Shown here piece after piece: positions 31,101-42,439 of a stretch of DNA of 64,000 bases. Origin of the DNA: Ulva prolifera (Eukaryota > Chlorophyta > Ulvophyceae > Ulvales > Ulvaceae); contig CM041202.1 of the NCBI GenBank assembly GCA_023078555.1, positions 1,043,022 to 1,107,021 of the forward strand, in the 5' to 3' direction. Every line of letters begins with the position of its first letter. The first letter of the stretch is position 1. Below the pieces are notes generated by a model that was not told where the DNA came from, made no database searches, and worked only from the letters and a program-made list of their open reading frames with translations. A program made the position numbers and the translations under genes.

Positions 31101-31281
31101 TCACTGCTTCAAGGACTCCCATCGACCGAGCTTGACTCCATAGCGTGCAACACATATGACTGCAGAAAAAGCGCTGCATGGGACCCATGACAGCAGGGGC
31201 GCGGCTGCACACACAGTGGTGTGCCCGCAATTGAACCACATGGCAGCCTCAGCAAGGGCAGTCCAGGTGGCCTCGTACCTG

Positions 31282-31614
31282 CTAAACACATTCAGCCGTG
31301 CAGCGGCAGCAAGGGCCATTGAATTCCACAGCTGGGTTCAGCACAGAAGGCTGAGTTTTACAGCTACAGCCCCCTGCGCCGTTGCACAACTCCGGAGCAT
31401 AGTTGCGCTGGTCATTACACTTCAGCCGGCACAGCAGGTTGCAGGTCACAGCTCCACAGGTGGCCTGGCCCGGGCTGCCTACCGCCTCAGCACATCCGCG
31501 GAAGCCCAACTCAGGGGCACAAGAGGGGCACTCGCTGATGCATCTGTCACACACTCCAGCAGCGTTGCAGAAGCAGTTCCCGCCATTGATGCTGCAGCTA
31601 GCACCTTCATCAGC
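31282..31614 (-). CDS. Copy B exon 10 (C-terminal)
   Basis: Acceptor TTTGCAG, phase 0, ends TAG at 31282-31284. The product (ADEGASCSINGGNCFCNAAG ... RGCAE ... CRLKCND ... FNGPCCRC) aligns with the last exon of copy C, including the RGCAE, LCRLKC and GPCC-C motifs and near-identical end point. Confidence 0.85.
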   Translation of the reverse strand, partial: ADEGASCSINGGNCFCNAAGVCDRCISECPSCAPELGFRGCAEAVGSPGQATCGAVTCNLLCRLKCNDQRNYAPELCNGAGGCSCKTQPSVLNPAVEFNGPCCRCTAECV

Positions 31615-34600
31615 CTGCAAACAGTTCCCCGTCGACCAGATCCTCCACCTCTCCCACTGACTGTTGACCAGCAGCGATTCCCGCACATCACTGGACGCTG
31701 TCAGGCAGCATTACGGGTGAAAGCAAAGGAGCAGTCGACCCTGAGTTTGGATACGTGGCGAATCCATTGTTGGAGTACATCACACATATGCGGGACACAA
31801 GTCATCTCGTGTTGCATGGAAGCGTGGGCTGAGGATTACACGCGTCGCAGCCTTACCCCGACACCAGATTTTGCTCACGTGTGGGGGCCGAAGAGAGGGG
31901 GGATGATGCCGAGCTGGTGATGACATTGGCTTCCGGATTTTGGGCGCAGATTTCGTGCATAGCAAGGATGAAGAACGCACCACACAAGCGTCACCCTCAC
32001 ACTTTTGACACTCTTCGCACCCGCCTGCACAAAGCCCACAATTTGCTACTGTCCGCATCTGAGATTGACAACTTTGTTTCACAGGCACAGAGTTGTAAAG
32101 CCACCGAGCCCGTTCTGGCCAGGCCTATCTTACCACTGTTACCACTATGCATCCATTGGCAGTCGCAGTTCGTTGGCTCAGATAACAGGCACTACGCTAG
32201 TGTGGGCCTAAAACATTGTATATTGCACAATGTTAAGCATCAAGGGGGGGACAGCTCATGAATCTAAAACCGCGTTTGAATGTACAGTTTTAGTATACCA
32301 ACGGTCATGCCTGAAGATCAACTGCCAGCGGCCGCACAAAGCTGCTTGCCTGCTGCTGTTGTACCACCAATGCAGCAGCAATACATGGAAATTGCCAGGA
32401 AAACCAACAAAGGCCCCACAGCAAAGGCTGGCCCAGGGATCACACCTACGCATTGGTTGTTGACACAGTCTGCACACTCTGGGCACTGCCCTGCCTGTTC
32501 GTCTGAGGTAACGTCACATGCCCCGGTGGCCACATTGCACTCCGATGTGCCACAGGCTCCGGGTGCCAAATCACAGGGGTTGGGTGTGACAGGAGTCGCG
32601 ACACAGCCGCTGGCGTCCGCAGATGTGTCTGGTGCACACGACGCCGTGGCACACGCGCCAAACCCGCCGGGCGGGGCGAACCCATTGTTTGGGTCCCTGA
32701 AGGCAAGACTTCTTTGGTGACGTCGGGAATGCCAATTGAGCAATGGCGTGCCAGCACCACAATCTGTCTGCTGCAATGAATAGACTGAAAGCAGCGGGTG
32801 CACCAGAGTGACGCCGCCTGGCCCCACTACCTAGAGCAACTCCAAATAGTCCGACTCCGGCTTTTGGATTACAGCCCTAGTAGAACTGCAGAGCGACCCT
32901 GACACTGCTGCGCACATGCTGTTGACGCTGTGACCGTGGCACACTTTCGTGGCCCCAGTACTGCATGAGGAGCAAGATGGCAGCAAGGGTCATGGAGGCC
33001 GGTGGATCATGACCACCACAAACGCCAAGGTTTCAAGAATGCATGGGCGAGAGACATGTCTACAATGTCTCGCGTATGGTAATATCCTTCAGGTCCGCTG
33101 TGCTATTCCTGTGCCACCCGACTCTGGGCTGCTTCTGATTGCAGCCGTTTTTGGTTAAATCAGATGTATTGAAATATGCAAGGCTGAGTGGCACCAACCC
33201 GTGTAGGTCAGCAGCGTATACACGTGCAGCATAAGCTCCACGGCAAGCAGCATGGGGCACCGCGCAGTGCAGCGGGTGTATGAGGCGTGAGGTGCGCACA
33301 GGCAGAAGGCGTCGCTCGGGCTGTACATGCACTCCCCAAGATCGCTGCAAGTGGCGATTTGGCAAGGCCTGCCGGCAATGCAGCTGCTGGGGTCGGGGGT
33401 CAGTGAGCAGCCAGACCCTTCTATCCCGGTGCCCGTGCTCCCTGCAGGCAGCAGACCAAGGCTGCATGTCACCACTCCACAGTCCGTCACCAGGCCTTCA
33501 GTGCAGAACGCGTTTGCTGCCGCGGTGTCTGCCACGCTGCAGCCGTCAGCATCGGCCGATGCGGCCGAGGGGTCGCAAGCCGGCTGGGCGCAGACTTCAT
33601 ACTTGGCCCTGAATGGTGGCATCACATTGGCATCACGCGCACACATGCATTCAGGCATGTCCGCCTGAGAGGAGCGTAGCCGTGGTTGGCATGGGAAGCG
33701 CGCAACTTGAGCCGACTTGCATGGGTGCATGCCACACCGGCATGCATTTGCTCATGACTGCGTGTGTACCAATAGAAACGCCTCACTCTGAGACTGGCCT
33801 CCTCAGCCACGCAGGTGGCAGAAAGTTGGAACACGCTCACCTGAACCACATACTGACTGAGTGGCAGGGACGCAGTGGTGACAGTCAGGCCCTGGGTGCC
33901 ACCGAAACTAGAGAATCTAGAGCAAATGCAGATGAAATGCCCCGAGCTGACTTCAACAAACGTCCACGGTCATGGACGCACAAACGGACTCCGGAATCAT
34001 ATACAGTATGGGATTCAAAGGGTTTCAGGAACGAATGGCCACAGCTGTAGGTGTATACTCCCAGAGCAGACCACACCACTGAAGTCCAAGTAGCCCTGTA
34101 TGAGTGTCACAAGGAAGGGCCACAGGCAGGGTCCATATGTGCCTTGCTACAGACTGTCGCGCTCTACGTTGTCATGGCGGGATGCCCGTGACGTAATGAA
34201 TTCAATAAAGTTGAGAGATGCCTGTCTCTGTGTCATTTCTGCTGACCCGTGTAAAGGGAACGGTCACCGCAGAGGCTGTGGCACACCACAGTGCATGTGC
34301 ACTGACAGTAACAGCCCTTGTCCCGCATGCCTCTATAGCATGGCATCTCGATACAGCCTGACAGGTACGTTTGAAGGGGTCACATGAGTTAGCGCATTAG
34401 GAGGGAAACATACTCGCATACACTGTCCACTTTCCTGAACCCACACCCCGTGACAGCGTCCACATCCCCGGCACTGATGCCCTGCGCGGCAGGGTTGCTG
34501 CCCGCCAGGCAAATGTCCTCCGTGCAAGCCTTGCCATCATTACACAGAGAATTTGTTGGCGTAAAGATGCACTTGCCGGTGTTGACCTCGCAGGTGCCGA

Positions 34601-37600
34601 CGTCGCAGGAGAAGTCACTGACACACTGTGCGTCAAATTCGGGTCCGGAGTTGATGAAGCAGCCTCCGCCGGCAGCCAGCGGCGCAAGGTTGCACTTGCC
34701 TTCGCCACAATCCATGGGTGCTGGGCACGCGGCATCCGCCTCAGCGGCAGGGCGGAGGCTGCAGCCGTCGGGCTGGACCGTGCCTTCTCCATACCCGGTG
34801 ACACCATCAGCGCCGACGCACAGAGCGGCTGCACACTCTCCGTACTTGGCCCTGCATTCCCCGATCACAGACGTGATCTTGAGCATCAATGCCTCTGTGC
34901 CGCAGCGAGGCAGCATAGCTGCATTTTGGATCACATCGACTTGGGAGGCACAGCATGCATGCCAGGGCCCGGGTGCACCTTCAGGTCGACGTGTCGAGTG
35001 GTGCTTCGGGGACACTGTGGCTGCAGCTTGGCAATGCAGTGATTTGTGGGATCGCCGGAGGCACCGTCAACGACAGCCAATTATTCAATGCTGCTGTCGC
35101 CTCACTACAGAGCTCTGCACGGATGTAGCTACATAAACAGGCATTACGGACGCTGAGGAGCTCAAGCTTGTTGGCATAAGCATGCAGCACAGGCACGCGT
35201 GTGCACATCTCTGTGACCATGCTGCTGTTGTCCGATATGGCATGCTGTCACCAGAACTGGAACGTAGCCTTGTGCGTGGACATATGCATGCCACCACAGG
35301 CCACATGCCACTGCTGGAAGTGTGTCACCTCTGCAAAGGCATCACCGCTGGATTGAGGAAGTATCGCACGCGCAGAAGCCCGTTACTCCGTCATTCGACA
35401 CCTCTGTGTTGACGCAGCCGGTGCCAGGGGCGGCGAGAGGGCTCCCGGCGATACACTGCGACACAGCGCATTCCGGGACGGCTGGGCAGCCTGGGCCATT
35501 GGCGGTGTCAAAGAAGCAACCGTTTGCATCTGGGACCGGGCCCCCCCCGACTGTTGCTGCAACGCTGGGAAGGGCAATGCAAGAATCTCCAGAGCATGAG
35601 AATCCATCGCTGCACACAGAGCCAATCCTTCAGATTCGGGTGTGAGAGTTTCGGCGTGCAAACTCATGTATAACTGGGCGTGTTGCAAATCAGCTGGGGT
35701 GTATACGTAGCAATGATATCACAGGTTGGGGAGGGGGGGGCTCGCCCAAGGGCACCGCCGGGCACCGTACGTACACATGCATGTATACATGCCGCTTGCA
35801 TCCACGTTCGCGAACAGGTGCACCGATCGCGAATAGCCATCAGCCATGGACACTGGCATCTGAACTGAGAAGAGCACCCCGGTGCTCAAACCCTCCTCTC
35901 ACAAGGACAGGAACTCCAGTGAAGACGCACTCACAGCTAGCGCCAGCAACGTCTGTCGCCTTGTAACCGCAGCCAGAGCCATCAGCGAGTACATCGGTAT
36001 CCAGCACCCCAACGGTGGCGGGTTCCTGGTCGGCGACGCAGACGTCCCCGGTGCATGCGATGTTGTCGTTGCAGAGGCTGCTGTCCGGAGTGCCCGTGCA
36101 CTCGCCGTTGGCGTCGCAGGTGTCGCCGGCGGTGCAGGTAAAGGCGTCGATGCAGGCCTCGCCTCCTGGCAGCGTGGGCTGCAGCCACAGTGCTACTTCT
36201 ACATTGATGATGCCATCACAAGAGACTGGCCATGGCAGCCTCGAAAAACCGCAGCAGTGACAAGGACGTGTTGGCACAGAGCAACCAGCAGGCAGCTAGA
36301 CTTGTTACCTACTATAGCTGGCACCTACCTGTAGTACTTTCAGCTCCCCACAGGATGTACAGTGACTTGATCATGTAGTGTATCCATACAGAATTGTGGC
36401 CTTCCTATGCCGGTGCCGAGCTTGTGTGGGGAAGCGGGTCGTACCGTCACAAGGTACGGGCCACACATCTCGCAGAGCTGGTTCGTCGAGGAGAAGCACG
36501 ACGTGGGCACATTCGGCAGCGGCACGCCGGTGGAACCCCTCCTGAATGTACCATCATGCACGTACACACAGATCGGCGCGCCCGTGCACGATCCGTACGG
36601 GATTGGCAGGCCCACGAATGGGGCACCAGGGACGACGCCTTCGACCCTGTTGTTGCCACATTCGCCTGAGCACTCACCGTCGGGGCCTGCCGCGCTCCAC
36701 GTGATGAACGAGATCGCCTCAAATGGCTACACGCACACACGGCCGTGTCAGCCGACTGGCCTTATCTTTGAAAACATTGATGCAGGTGCTCCACACATCC
36801 TCGTGTGGCCCTGACCATGCTGTGCTGCGGATTGAGGCAGCAGGTCCTGGGGGCTGGCTGCCTTCGGTAGCCATGCCAGAGATGACCCCAGCGTTAGGGA
36901 GATTGACACCATTAGATTGGATGCAAGATCTACAGTTCTTGTGGGATCAATAAAGACACACAATATCTACTGGCTAGTTATTTATTCGTTGAAAGGAGTT
37001 CAGCAAACAACTGCAAGACCTCAGGCAGGCTGCGCATCTGAGAAGCGGCCATGAGTGTGCCTACGGCGGCCCGGGGTGCGGGCGCATTTGTCAGCTGTAA
37101 GGTCCAGCGCTGCCTGCGAAGAAGCTGTGCAGTAACTCCCGCCTTGGAACAGCAAGTACTTGTTCGAAGAAGACATTACACGATGAAACTGCTGGGTCAC
37201 GGGGACGACGTGCTCCGTGCAATTGGTTCATCGCCACAGCAGGGCGCTTGTCCAAATTCAGCACACCGCAGAAGTATGGGTCGTGGTGGCTGGCGTGCGT
37301 CGCATACGGTCAATCGCATTCCAACGCAGCCTGCAGTGTGCCATGGTGCCATGACCTGTACATGTATGCACGCAAGCCGCTGGTTTTACTGCTAGATTGG
37401 GGCGCAACGGGGAGCAGCATGTGGCACGCGGCAGACGAGGATGCTCGGTGGATCGCAGCTACGGCAGCTCTGGTAGTGGCCGTACCTTGATGCACTGGGA
37501 GATGCCGACCACCCAGTCAGATCCAGGAGCGCCCTGGGTCAGAATGGTCTGACCAGTCGGACTATCAAAGCAGTTGCCGGGGCACAGCCCGCCATTGTCT

Positions 37601-38126
37601 GTAATGACCTTGCTGGGCTTGCCATTGCAACCTCCTGTGCACGGGTGTTGCTGTCAGTGTGTGTCACAAGGATAAAGGTGGCAAGGCGGGCAGCACCGCG
37701 CTGCTGTGAGTGTGCCATGCCACACTTCTCCTGCAGGTGATCATGCATGTGCATAACCACGTATATACTCTGAGAATATACACTGAGTTTGATTTTGATT
37801 TTCTGCGGGTAGGTCACACCACGAATGTACACCACACACCACAACTTTGTGCTTGACCAATTGCATGTATGATCCTTGCAAAGATGAGGGACCCTGGGTG
37901 AACAGGGTTGCTTGAGGATATGTGATCAGCATGGTCAGAGGTGCAAAATTGCACATGGCATTGCACGTGCAGGCCTGCTATCTCCAGATACATACTGTCC
38001 AATCACAGTGCAAATTACAGCCTGCTATCTCCAGATACATACTGTCCAATCACAGTGCAAATTACAGCCCCCAGCGCACCTGCACCTTGAGCCACCTCCC
38101 CAAGAGTGAGGAGAGAGAGAGAGGGA

Positions 38127-38168
<42 letters not shown>

Positions 38169-38408
38169 GGGCATGGACAGACTGAAATATCATCCGGGAG
38201 CGACTTGATGTTGATTCGGATGAGATTCGGTTTCAGTGTTTGTTTTCTGCCGTTCACTCTTTTGTAAAAATATCCGGGAGCGACTGCTGAGGTGTTCCTG
38301 GACAACCCACCAGCTATGGTACACACCTAAGTTCGCCTGAGCAGCGGCATCGCGGCTGGAGGTTGCCAGCAGGAACGCCACCAGCACCGTCGCATGCGAT
38401 GCATGCAT
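31282..38408 (-). CDS. Copy B: secreted cysteine-rich multidomain protein (10 exons, 791 aa)
   Basis: Second paralogue and the most compact. Exons in transcription order: 38327-38408, 37486-37634, 36445-36726, 35931-36178, 35370-35609, 34414-34851, 33300-33608, 32446-32696, 31981-32024, 31282-31614; the total of 2376 nt includes a TAG stop, with no internal stop. The product has a signal peptide (MHASHATVLVAFLLATSSRD, cleavage near AAA-Q), two conserved N-terminal modules, then cysteine-rich modules including LCNDGKACTEDIC, a pattern seen in many extracellular Cys-rich repeats. No membrane anchor or enzyme motif is visible. It lacks the two modules encoded by exons 7 and 8 of copy C. Intron 1 carries a tail-family-1 insertion and a (GA)n tract. 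An extracellular or cell-surface structural role is an inference; I do not recognise the family. Confidence 0.8.
31981..32024 (-). CDS. Copy B exon 9, 44-nt micro-exon
   Basis: Encodes GCEECQKCEGDACV. Acceptor TGTGCAG, donor GTGCGT; enters phase 1, leaves phase 0. The copy C equivalent is also exactly 44 nt (GCNECQFCIGGVCE), which confirms such a small exon. Confidence 0.85.
32446..32696 (-). CDS. Copy B exon 8
   Basis: 251 nt. DPNNGFAPPGGFGAC, CGTSECNVATGACDVTSDE, CPECADCVNNQCV. Close to copy C exon 10. Acceptor TTCAG, donor GTGTGA; phase 2 in, 1 out. Confidence 0.85.
33300..33608 (-). CDS. Copy B exon 7
   Basis: 309-nt phase 2-2 module: KYEVCAQPACDPSAASADAD, CGVVTCSLG, GSGCSLTPDPSSC, CQIATC. 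Orthologous in position and sequence to copy C exon 9. Acceptor ATTCAG, donor GTGCGC. Confidence 0.85.
34414..34851 (-). CDS. Copy B exon 6
   Basis: 438-nt phase 2-2 exon, a double module: KYGECAAALCVGADGVTGYG, DGCSLRPA, CGEGKCNL, then CNDGKACTEDICLAGSNP and TGCGFRKVDSVC. Matches copy C exon 6. Acceptor TGCAG, donor GTATGT. Confidence 0.9.
35370..35609 (-). CDS. Copy B exon 5
   Basis: 240-nt phase 2-2 module: DGFSCSGDSCIALPSVAATV, NGCFFDTANGPGCPAVPEC, CVNTEVS. Acceptor GTGCAG, donor GTGCGA. Confidence 0.85.
35931..36178 (-). CDS. Copy B exon 4
   Basis: 248 nt, phase 0 in and 2 out, same length as copy C. PTLPGGEACIDAFTCTAGDT, LCNDNIACTGDVCVADQEP, GSGCGYKATDVAG. Acceptor CTGCAG, donor GTGCGT. 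Confidence 0.9.
36445..36726 (-). CDS. Copy B exon 3
   Basis: 282 nt, phase 0-0. Conserved AISFITW, CTGAPICVYVHDGTFRRGST, CFSSTNQLCEMCGPYLVT. Acceptor GTGTAG, donor GTACGA. Confidence 0.9.
37486..37634 (-). CDS. Copy B exon 2
   Basis: 149 nt. GGCNGKPSKVITDNGGLCPG, NCFDSPTGQ, GAPGSDWVVGISQCIK. Acceptor GTGCACAG, donor GTACGG. Confidence 0.9.
37662..37705 (-). repeat. TTGTAAC-family tail fragment in copy B intron 1
   Basis: GTGTCACAAGGATAAAGGTG then GCAAGGCGGGCAGCACCGCG, the inverted end of the G/T-rich repeat at 1037-1397. Confidence 0.6.
37974..38068. repeat. 47-bp tandem duplication in copy B intron 1
   Basis: Two adjacent identical units (start 37974 and 38021), each CCTGCTATCTCCAGATACAT then ACTGTCCAATCACAGTGCAA and ATTACAG. 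Confidence 0.95.
38108..38166. repeat. (GA)n microsatellite
   Basis: Purine tract of GA repeats with a few GGGAG interruptions, in copy B intron 1. Confidence 0.95.
38192..38285 (+). mobile_element. 66-bp tail-family-1 insertion with 14-bp target duplication
   Basis: ATCCGGGAGCGACT at 38192-38205 and 38272-38285 brackets 66 bp of the reverse-transcriptase element tail (GATTCGGATGAGATTCGG ... CGTTCACTCTTTTGTAAA). It lies in intron 1 of copy B, antisense to the gene. Confidence 0.9.
38327..38408 (-). CDS. Copy B exon 1, signal peptide
   Basis: Start at 38406-38408: MHASHATVLVAFLLATSSRD then AAAQANL. A longer upstream frame is open, but this Met is chosen because copies A and C start at the same place. 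Donor AG/GTGTGTACC. Confidence 0.8.
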
Positions 38409-40940
38409 GATTCTGTCCCTCCGCATTGATACGCTCGTCAGCCTGCACATTTGGCCTGCTGAGAAGTGAAATGTCCCGAAAGCATTCCTGGTGGATGGTA
38501 GTGCAGCCACGTGCAAGAGTGCATACGATACGGACGGGCATCATGCTGAACTGGGTCACAATTACCTGCTCTTCAACTTTAGGACAAAGTTGGAGGGGCA
38601 GGTAGCACTGGGACATCGCACAAGAACACCATGGCAACGCCACCGTCATCGACGGACGCAGAGTTTCGGCGGACGCTGAGTCACTGCTGGAAATCGTGAA
38701 AACGTCCACAGCTTTCGTAGACAGCAAGGCCAGCATAAATCTTGAACATGGGTGGACCTGGCGAGGGTATGCCCGTTGACCAGAAGACTCTTCTGAGAAG
38801 AGTCTTCTACAACACCTGGCGTGGGTTGAAGAAAACATGTGCACATCCGCGATACTGGTCTTCCCCCGTTCACTCCTTCGTAGACTGTTGTGCACATGTT
38901 CGCGGTCGGGGTATTCTATGTTTTCGAGGTCAATTTGCTCGACGCTTAGCAAATAACAAAGTGTGGCCACGCTCTGCTGAAGTTCATGCATGCCAAGAGT
39001 CTGCAGTGTGTCAACGTGTCGATGACGCTTTCGTGCACGTTGTGTAGCTGTAGAGTGCCTGTGGCTGTGTCAGTGTTTGTGTACATGTGTGAGACTATTG
39101 GTGCGGAAGAGATTATTTTGCTGTGTCTTTCGTGCATCGCTTCTCGGGCATGCATATGGCGCTTCACGGCGCAAGCTCTGGGCCTTCGCCGGCCACGACC
39201 TCGCAGGATCAATATGCAGGAGGCCGGGGCCCCGCGGGGGTCAATTCGGAAGATGTACTCGACTTAGGCATGGACGTGTTCGATCACACTTGTGTATGGC
39301 GGCGCATGCAGGACGCCATGTGGTTCGTGCGTCGTGCGCCCGCGGGTGGGGTAATATGTGTTCGCGCGGCGTGAGCAGTCGCCATCGGAACGAAGGAGCT
39401 GGGCAGACGGTCGTTTGGTGACCATGTCTCCGATACAACGGACACAACATTTTTAACAGTGAATGGGTGTGAGAAAACAGAACCGATAAATAGAAGACAT
39501 AGCAAAGAGAACGGATAAAACTGGTGTTTTACAAAACGGATAAAACTCGGAAGTGTCCCGAAAGAGATCCGGAACTACACCGTGACTGCCACCCTACAGC
39601 AGCACCGCAAGCGCAAACACTCAAGACAGACACAGCCGCACATAGCGTCGCAGACATTTACATAGCCCACAATGCAACTTCCACACGCGTTGAGTCTTCC
39701 ATAATACAAGCATCACTCCATGAACATGTTCATGCATGAGCGATACTGCCTTGAAACCGGTACCAGTGGCAGCCAATGCGGCGCGAATGGAGCATGCTGC
39801 CGCCACCCTTGGGTCGCTCTACGTGCAGGTCAAGCGCGATTGCCTTCAGCCCCTGCTGACAATGTTTCCTACCCGCGATATGACACGAACTCTTTGGATG
39901 TGCTTGCGATGCTTGCTGGTTTCGCAGTGCTGTCCGCCTCGATCGCCGCCTAGGCCTCTATCCACGAAACACATGTGTTCGGCTACACGAACCGACCTGA
40001 ATGTCCGGCAGCCCCACCTTGCAAGGCTAAGCAAGCATCGCTGCCTCTCAGGACGCGGACCCTGTCGGCCACCGCATATGGAAAATGGCAAGGGCGAGAA
40101 ACGGCATCGGTAGCGCACGATTTGTGACACCCTCAAGGGCGGCTTCTCCTGGGGCCGTGGTACGGGCTGTCCTTCGCCAATTGCGCCGACACTGGCTATG
40201 AGAGGTGTCAAGTATTACGGGAGGCCGCGTCGTATGTGCAAATCGAAAGTTGAAGGCGAACGAGTGCCGAGCTATAGTCAGTTGTAGCGTGATCAGGTAC
40301 TTGGCAATCGATGGCAAGATATCTACAAATATGTGTAAGATCGATGGTCCTCAGGAGCCCAGATCAACACAGGCGTGCTCGTGTAGAGTGCTCTGCTCGA
40401 ACACGTCGACGCCTATATACTCCACCACTACCGACGACCCCTTCAAAATGAAGATGTTCGCCAGCCGTGCGTCCACACCAGATCTCCAACATGTGCCCCT
40501 CCCGCTAAGTCTGCGTCACAGAAGAAAGACGGGTCGAGACGAGCTTGAGACAGCAGTGAGTTCTCATCCTAATCAGCGGCTGGCATATTAAATTGTCGAT
40601 GCACATGATAAGCGTCACTGCTGGTCGCGCAATGCCGTGACGTCCAACCATGTAACACCGGTTTCTCGAGATATCACATGCTCGAGCTGCTGCCGGAGTC
40701 ATCTGCTTCGCGTTGCATAACATATGCACATGTAACACCTGGATTGCAAAAGAGCGAACGGGAGAAGACACGCACATGTAAAACATGTAGCACGATCCTT
40801 GATGCACGGGGCGACAAACGGCGCTGAACAAACAAAGCGCAATGCGTACTCACGACAGACGTTTCACAGGTCTCTGCACATTAAATACTGTGTAAACGAA
40901 GCAAGCTTGCATGGATCAGTTCACAATAGAGCGAACGTGT
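38409..40940. other. No gene recognised upstream of copy B
   Basis: Presumed to include the copy B promoter but no motif can be defended. Small tail-family-1 fragments at about 38862-38884 and 40745-40775. Confidence 0.35.
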
Positions 40941-40945
40941 GAGGA

Positions 40946-41051
40946 CAAGACGCTCCGTTGGGGTTCACAAAAGAGTGAACGAGAGAAAACAAACACTGAA
41001 ACCGAATCTCATCCGAATCAACTGCAACACACAAGACGCTCCGTTGGGGTT
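40946..41051 (-). mobile_element. 64-bp tail-family-1 insertion with 21-bp target duplication
   Basis: A 21-bp repeat starting ACAAGACGCTCCG (40946-40966 and 41031-41051) brackets CACAAAAGAGTGAACGAGAG, AACACTGAAACCGAATCTCA and TCCGAATCAACTGCAACAC. The right repeat abuts a further tail copy in the opposite orientation. Confidence 0.9.
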
Positions 41052-41158
41052 GATTCGGATGAGAGTCGGTGTTGGTGTTGTCTTCTTTTGTTCACTCTTT
41101 TGCAAAGTCGGATGAGATTCGTTTTCCGGCATTTGTCCTCTCGTTCACTGTTTTTTAA
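41052..41158 (+). repeat. Two tandem tail-family-1 fragments
   Basis: GATTCGGATGAGAGTCGG ... TTCACTCTTTTGCAAA (to 41106), then GGATGAGATTCGTTTTCCGG ... TTCACTGTTTTTTAAA. Both in the sense orientation, more diverged than the other copies. Confidence 0.75.
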
Positions 41159-41225
41159 AACCACCAAGCTCCGGAACCGCTTGCTCTGCCACATCCGCTG
41201 CACTGGCCCAGGGTTGATTAATACT

Positions 41226-41510
41226 ATTGCACAGGGACGACGGCGGAGCGGCCGGTGGCACCGCCAGGGCAACGAACAAGCACACCAACAGTGCATCCAT
41301 AACATCAGATGCCAACCCACACCACGGCGCCGTAGCACAGCATGCCAGACGCTCACCGAACACGCAAACGCACACACACTCGCCCACTGTTTTGTAAGAC
41401 TCGCCCACTCAGTCCCACACCCACACTGTGGCACTCTCACACCACCCCTCCCAACTGCACAAGCGCCACAGACACGGAACCCTGGGCCAACACACACGTT
41501 TGACTCCGCC
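41226..41510 (-). repeat. C/A-rich repeat of the TTGTAAC family, inverted
   Basis: Starts GCGGAGCGGCCGGTGGCACC then GCCAGGGCAACGAACAAGCA, matching the complement of 50372-50416. The C/A-rich body mirrors the G/T-rich copies. Confidence 0.55.
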
Positions 41511-41655
41511 AGCCCCGCGCGGTGGCCCGGAATTGCAGCCCAGTGGCCTTCCAGCTCCTGCAGTCTATAGCTAATCTAGTATTCATCTCCTGCTAGTGGT
41601 ACGCAGATTAAGGGCAGCCCCAGTGCGGAACATTAACCCAGGAGCGCCGTGTTGG

Positions 41656-41720
41656 ATTACAAAAAGAGTGAACGGTAGAGGACAGACACCAAACCTGAAG
41701 CTCATCCGTTACCGTTCAGA
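41656..41720 (-). repeat. Solo copy of tail family 1
   Basis: ACAAAAAGAGTGAACGGTAG, GACAGACACCAAACCTGAAG, CTCATCCG. Diverged inverted tail. Confidence 0.65.
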
Positions 41721-41892
41721 ACGCCTAGGCCTAATTCGAAGCACACCCAAGCACAGAACCTGCGACAGCGCGCCTAGGCCGCGGGCGGGAGCCGGCGCCC
41801 TGGCACGGCCCAAAGACACCCGCAACTTACGGTGAGCGGCGCCCGGAAGAGCAGCCGCGCGCCAGATCTACGGGACGGCGAGACTAGGGAGT

Positions 41893-42360
41893 TCAAGGAT
41901 GCATCACACAGCCCACCGCCCCGCCCGGACGGTCAGTGAGCGGCGACATGTCATTGCACGGTACTGTCAACCGCGTCAAATTTGCCTTGCCGCAAGCGGG
42001 CCGCTTGTCGTGTCGACAGAGGGGCAGTATCATGATCTTGGCGGGCCACAGCACTGCAGAGCAGCGGGGAGGTATCGCGCATGTGCATCGAGTGTTCGAT
42101 GTGCCGTCATTCGGAATCAGCGCCGGCACCCAATGCTGGGCCAACTTGAATGCGTCCATACGTCTCACGTGACAGAAGGACCAGGGGGCCTCAGTGTATA
42201 CCCCGGCACCAGAGCTGCCATACTTGAGGCACTTGCTCCGTTCAGCTGTATTTGCAGCGGCGCCGTCACACAACGCCACGGCGCAGACGTTGTTGGCTGC
42301 AAGAGGGAGGGAGATACGCACGCCGCCGATCACTGGCGCGCCCGGAAACAACGCATGCAT
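41893..42360 (-). CDS. Hypothetical ORF of 155 codons
   Basis: Open minus-strand frame with a CAVALCDGAAANTAERSKC segment faintly like the Cys modules of the family, in a locally GC-rich region between copies B and C. It has no splice or homology support and an equally long frame exists on the other strand, so it may be chance. Confidence 0.2.
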   Translation of the reverse strand: MHALFPGAPVIGGVRISLPLAANNVCAVALCDGAAANTAERSKCLKYGSSGAGVYTEAPWSFCHVRRMDAFKLAQHWVPALIPNDGTSNTRCTCAIPPRCSAVLWPAKIMILPLCRHDKRPACGKANLTRLTVPCNDMSPLTDRPGGAVGCVMHP

Positions 42361-42439
42361 GTCGCCACGCTGCGCCCATGTCAGGCTTGGGGAGGGCGGC
42401 CCGTAGGGGCTCTCTGCTCTGCAGAGGCTGCTCTGTGAT

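Noticed and set aside
41899-42438. Plus-strand 179-codon frame
   Set aside because: Overlaps a comparable minus-strand frame, no conserved motif, no splice evidence; GC-rich DNA gives such frames by chance.
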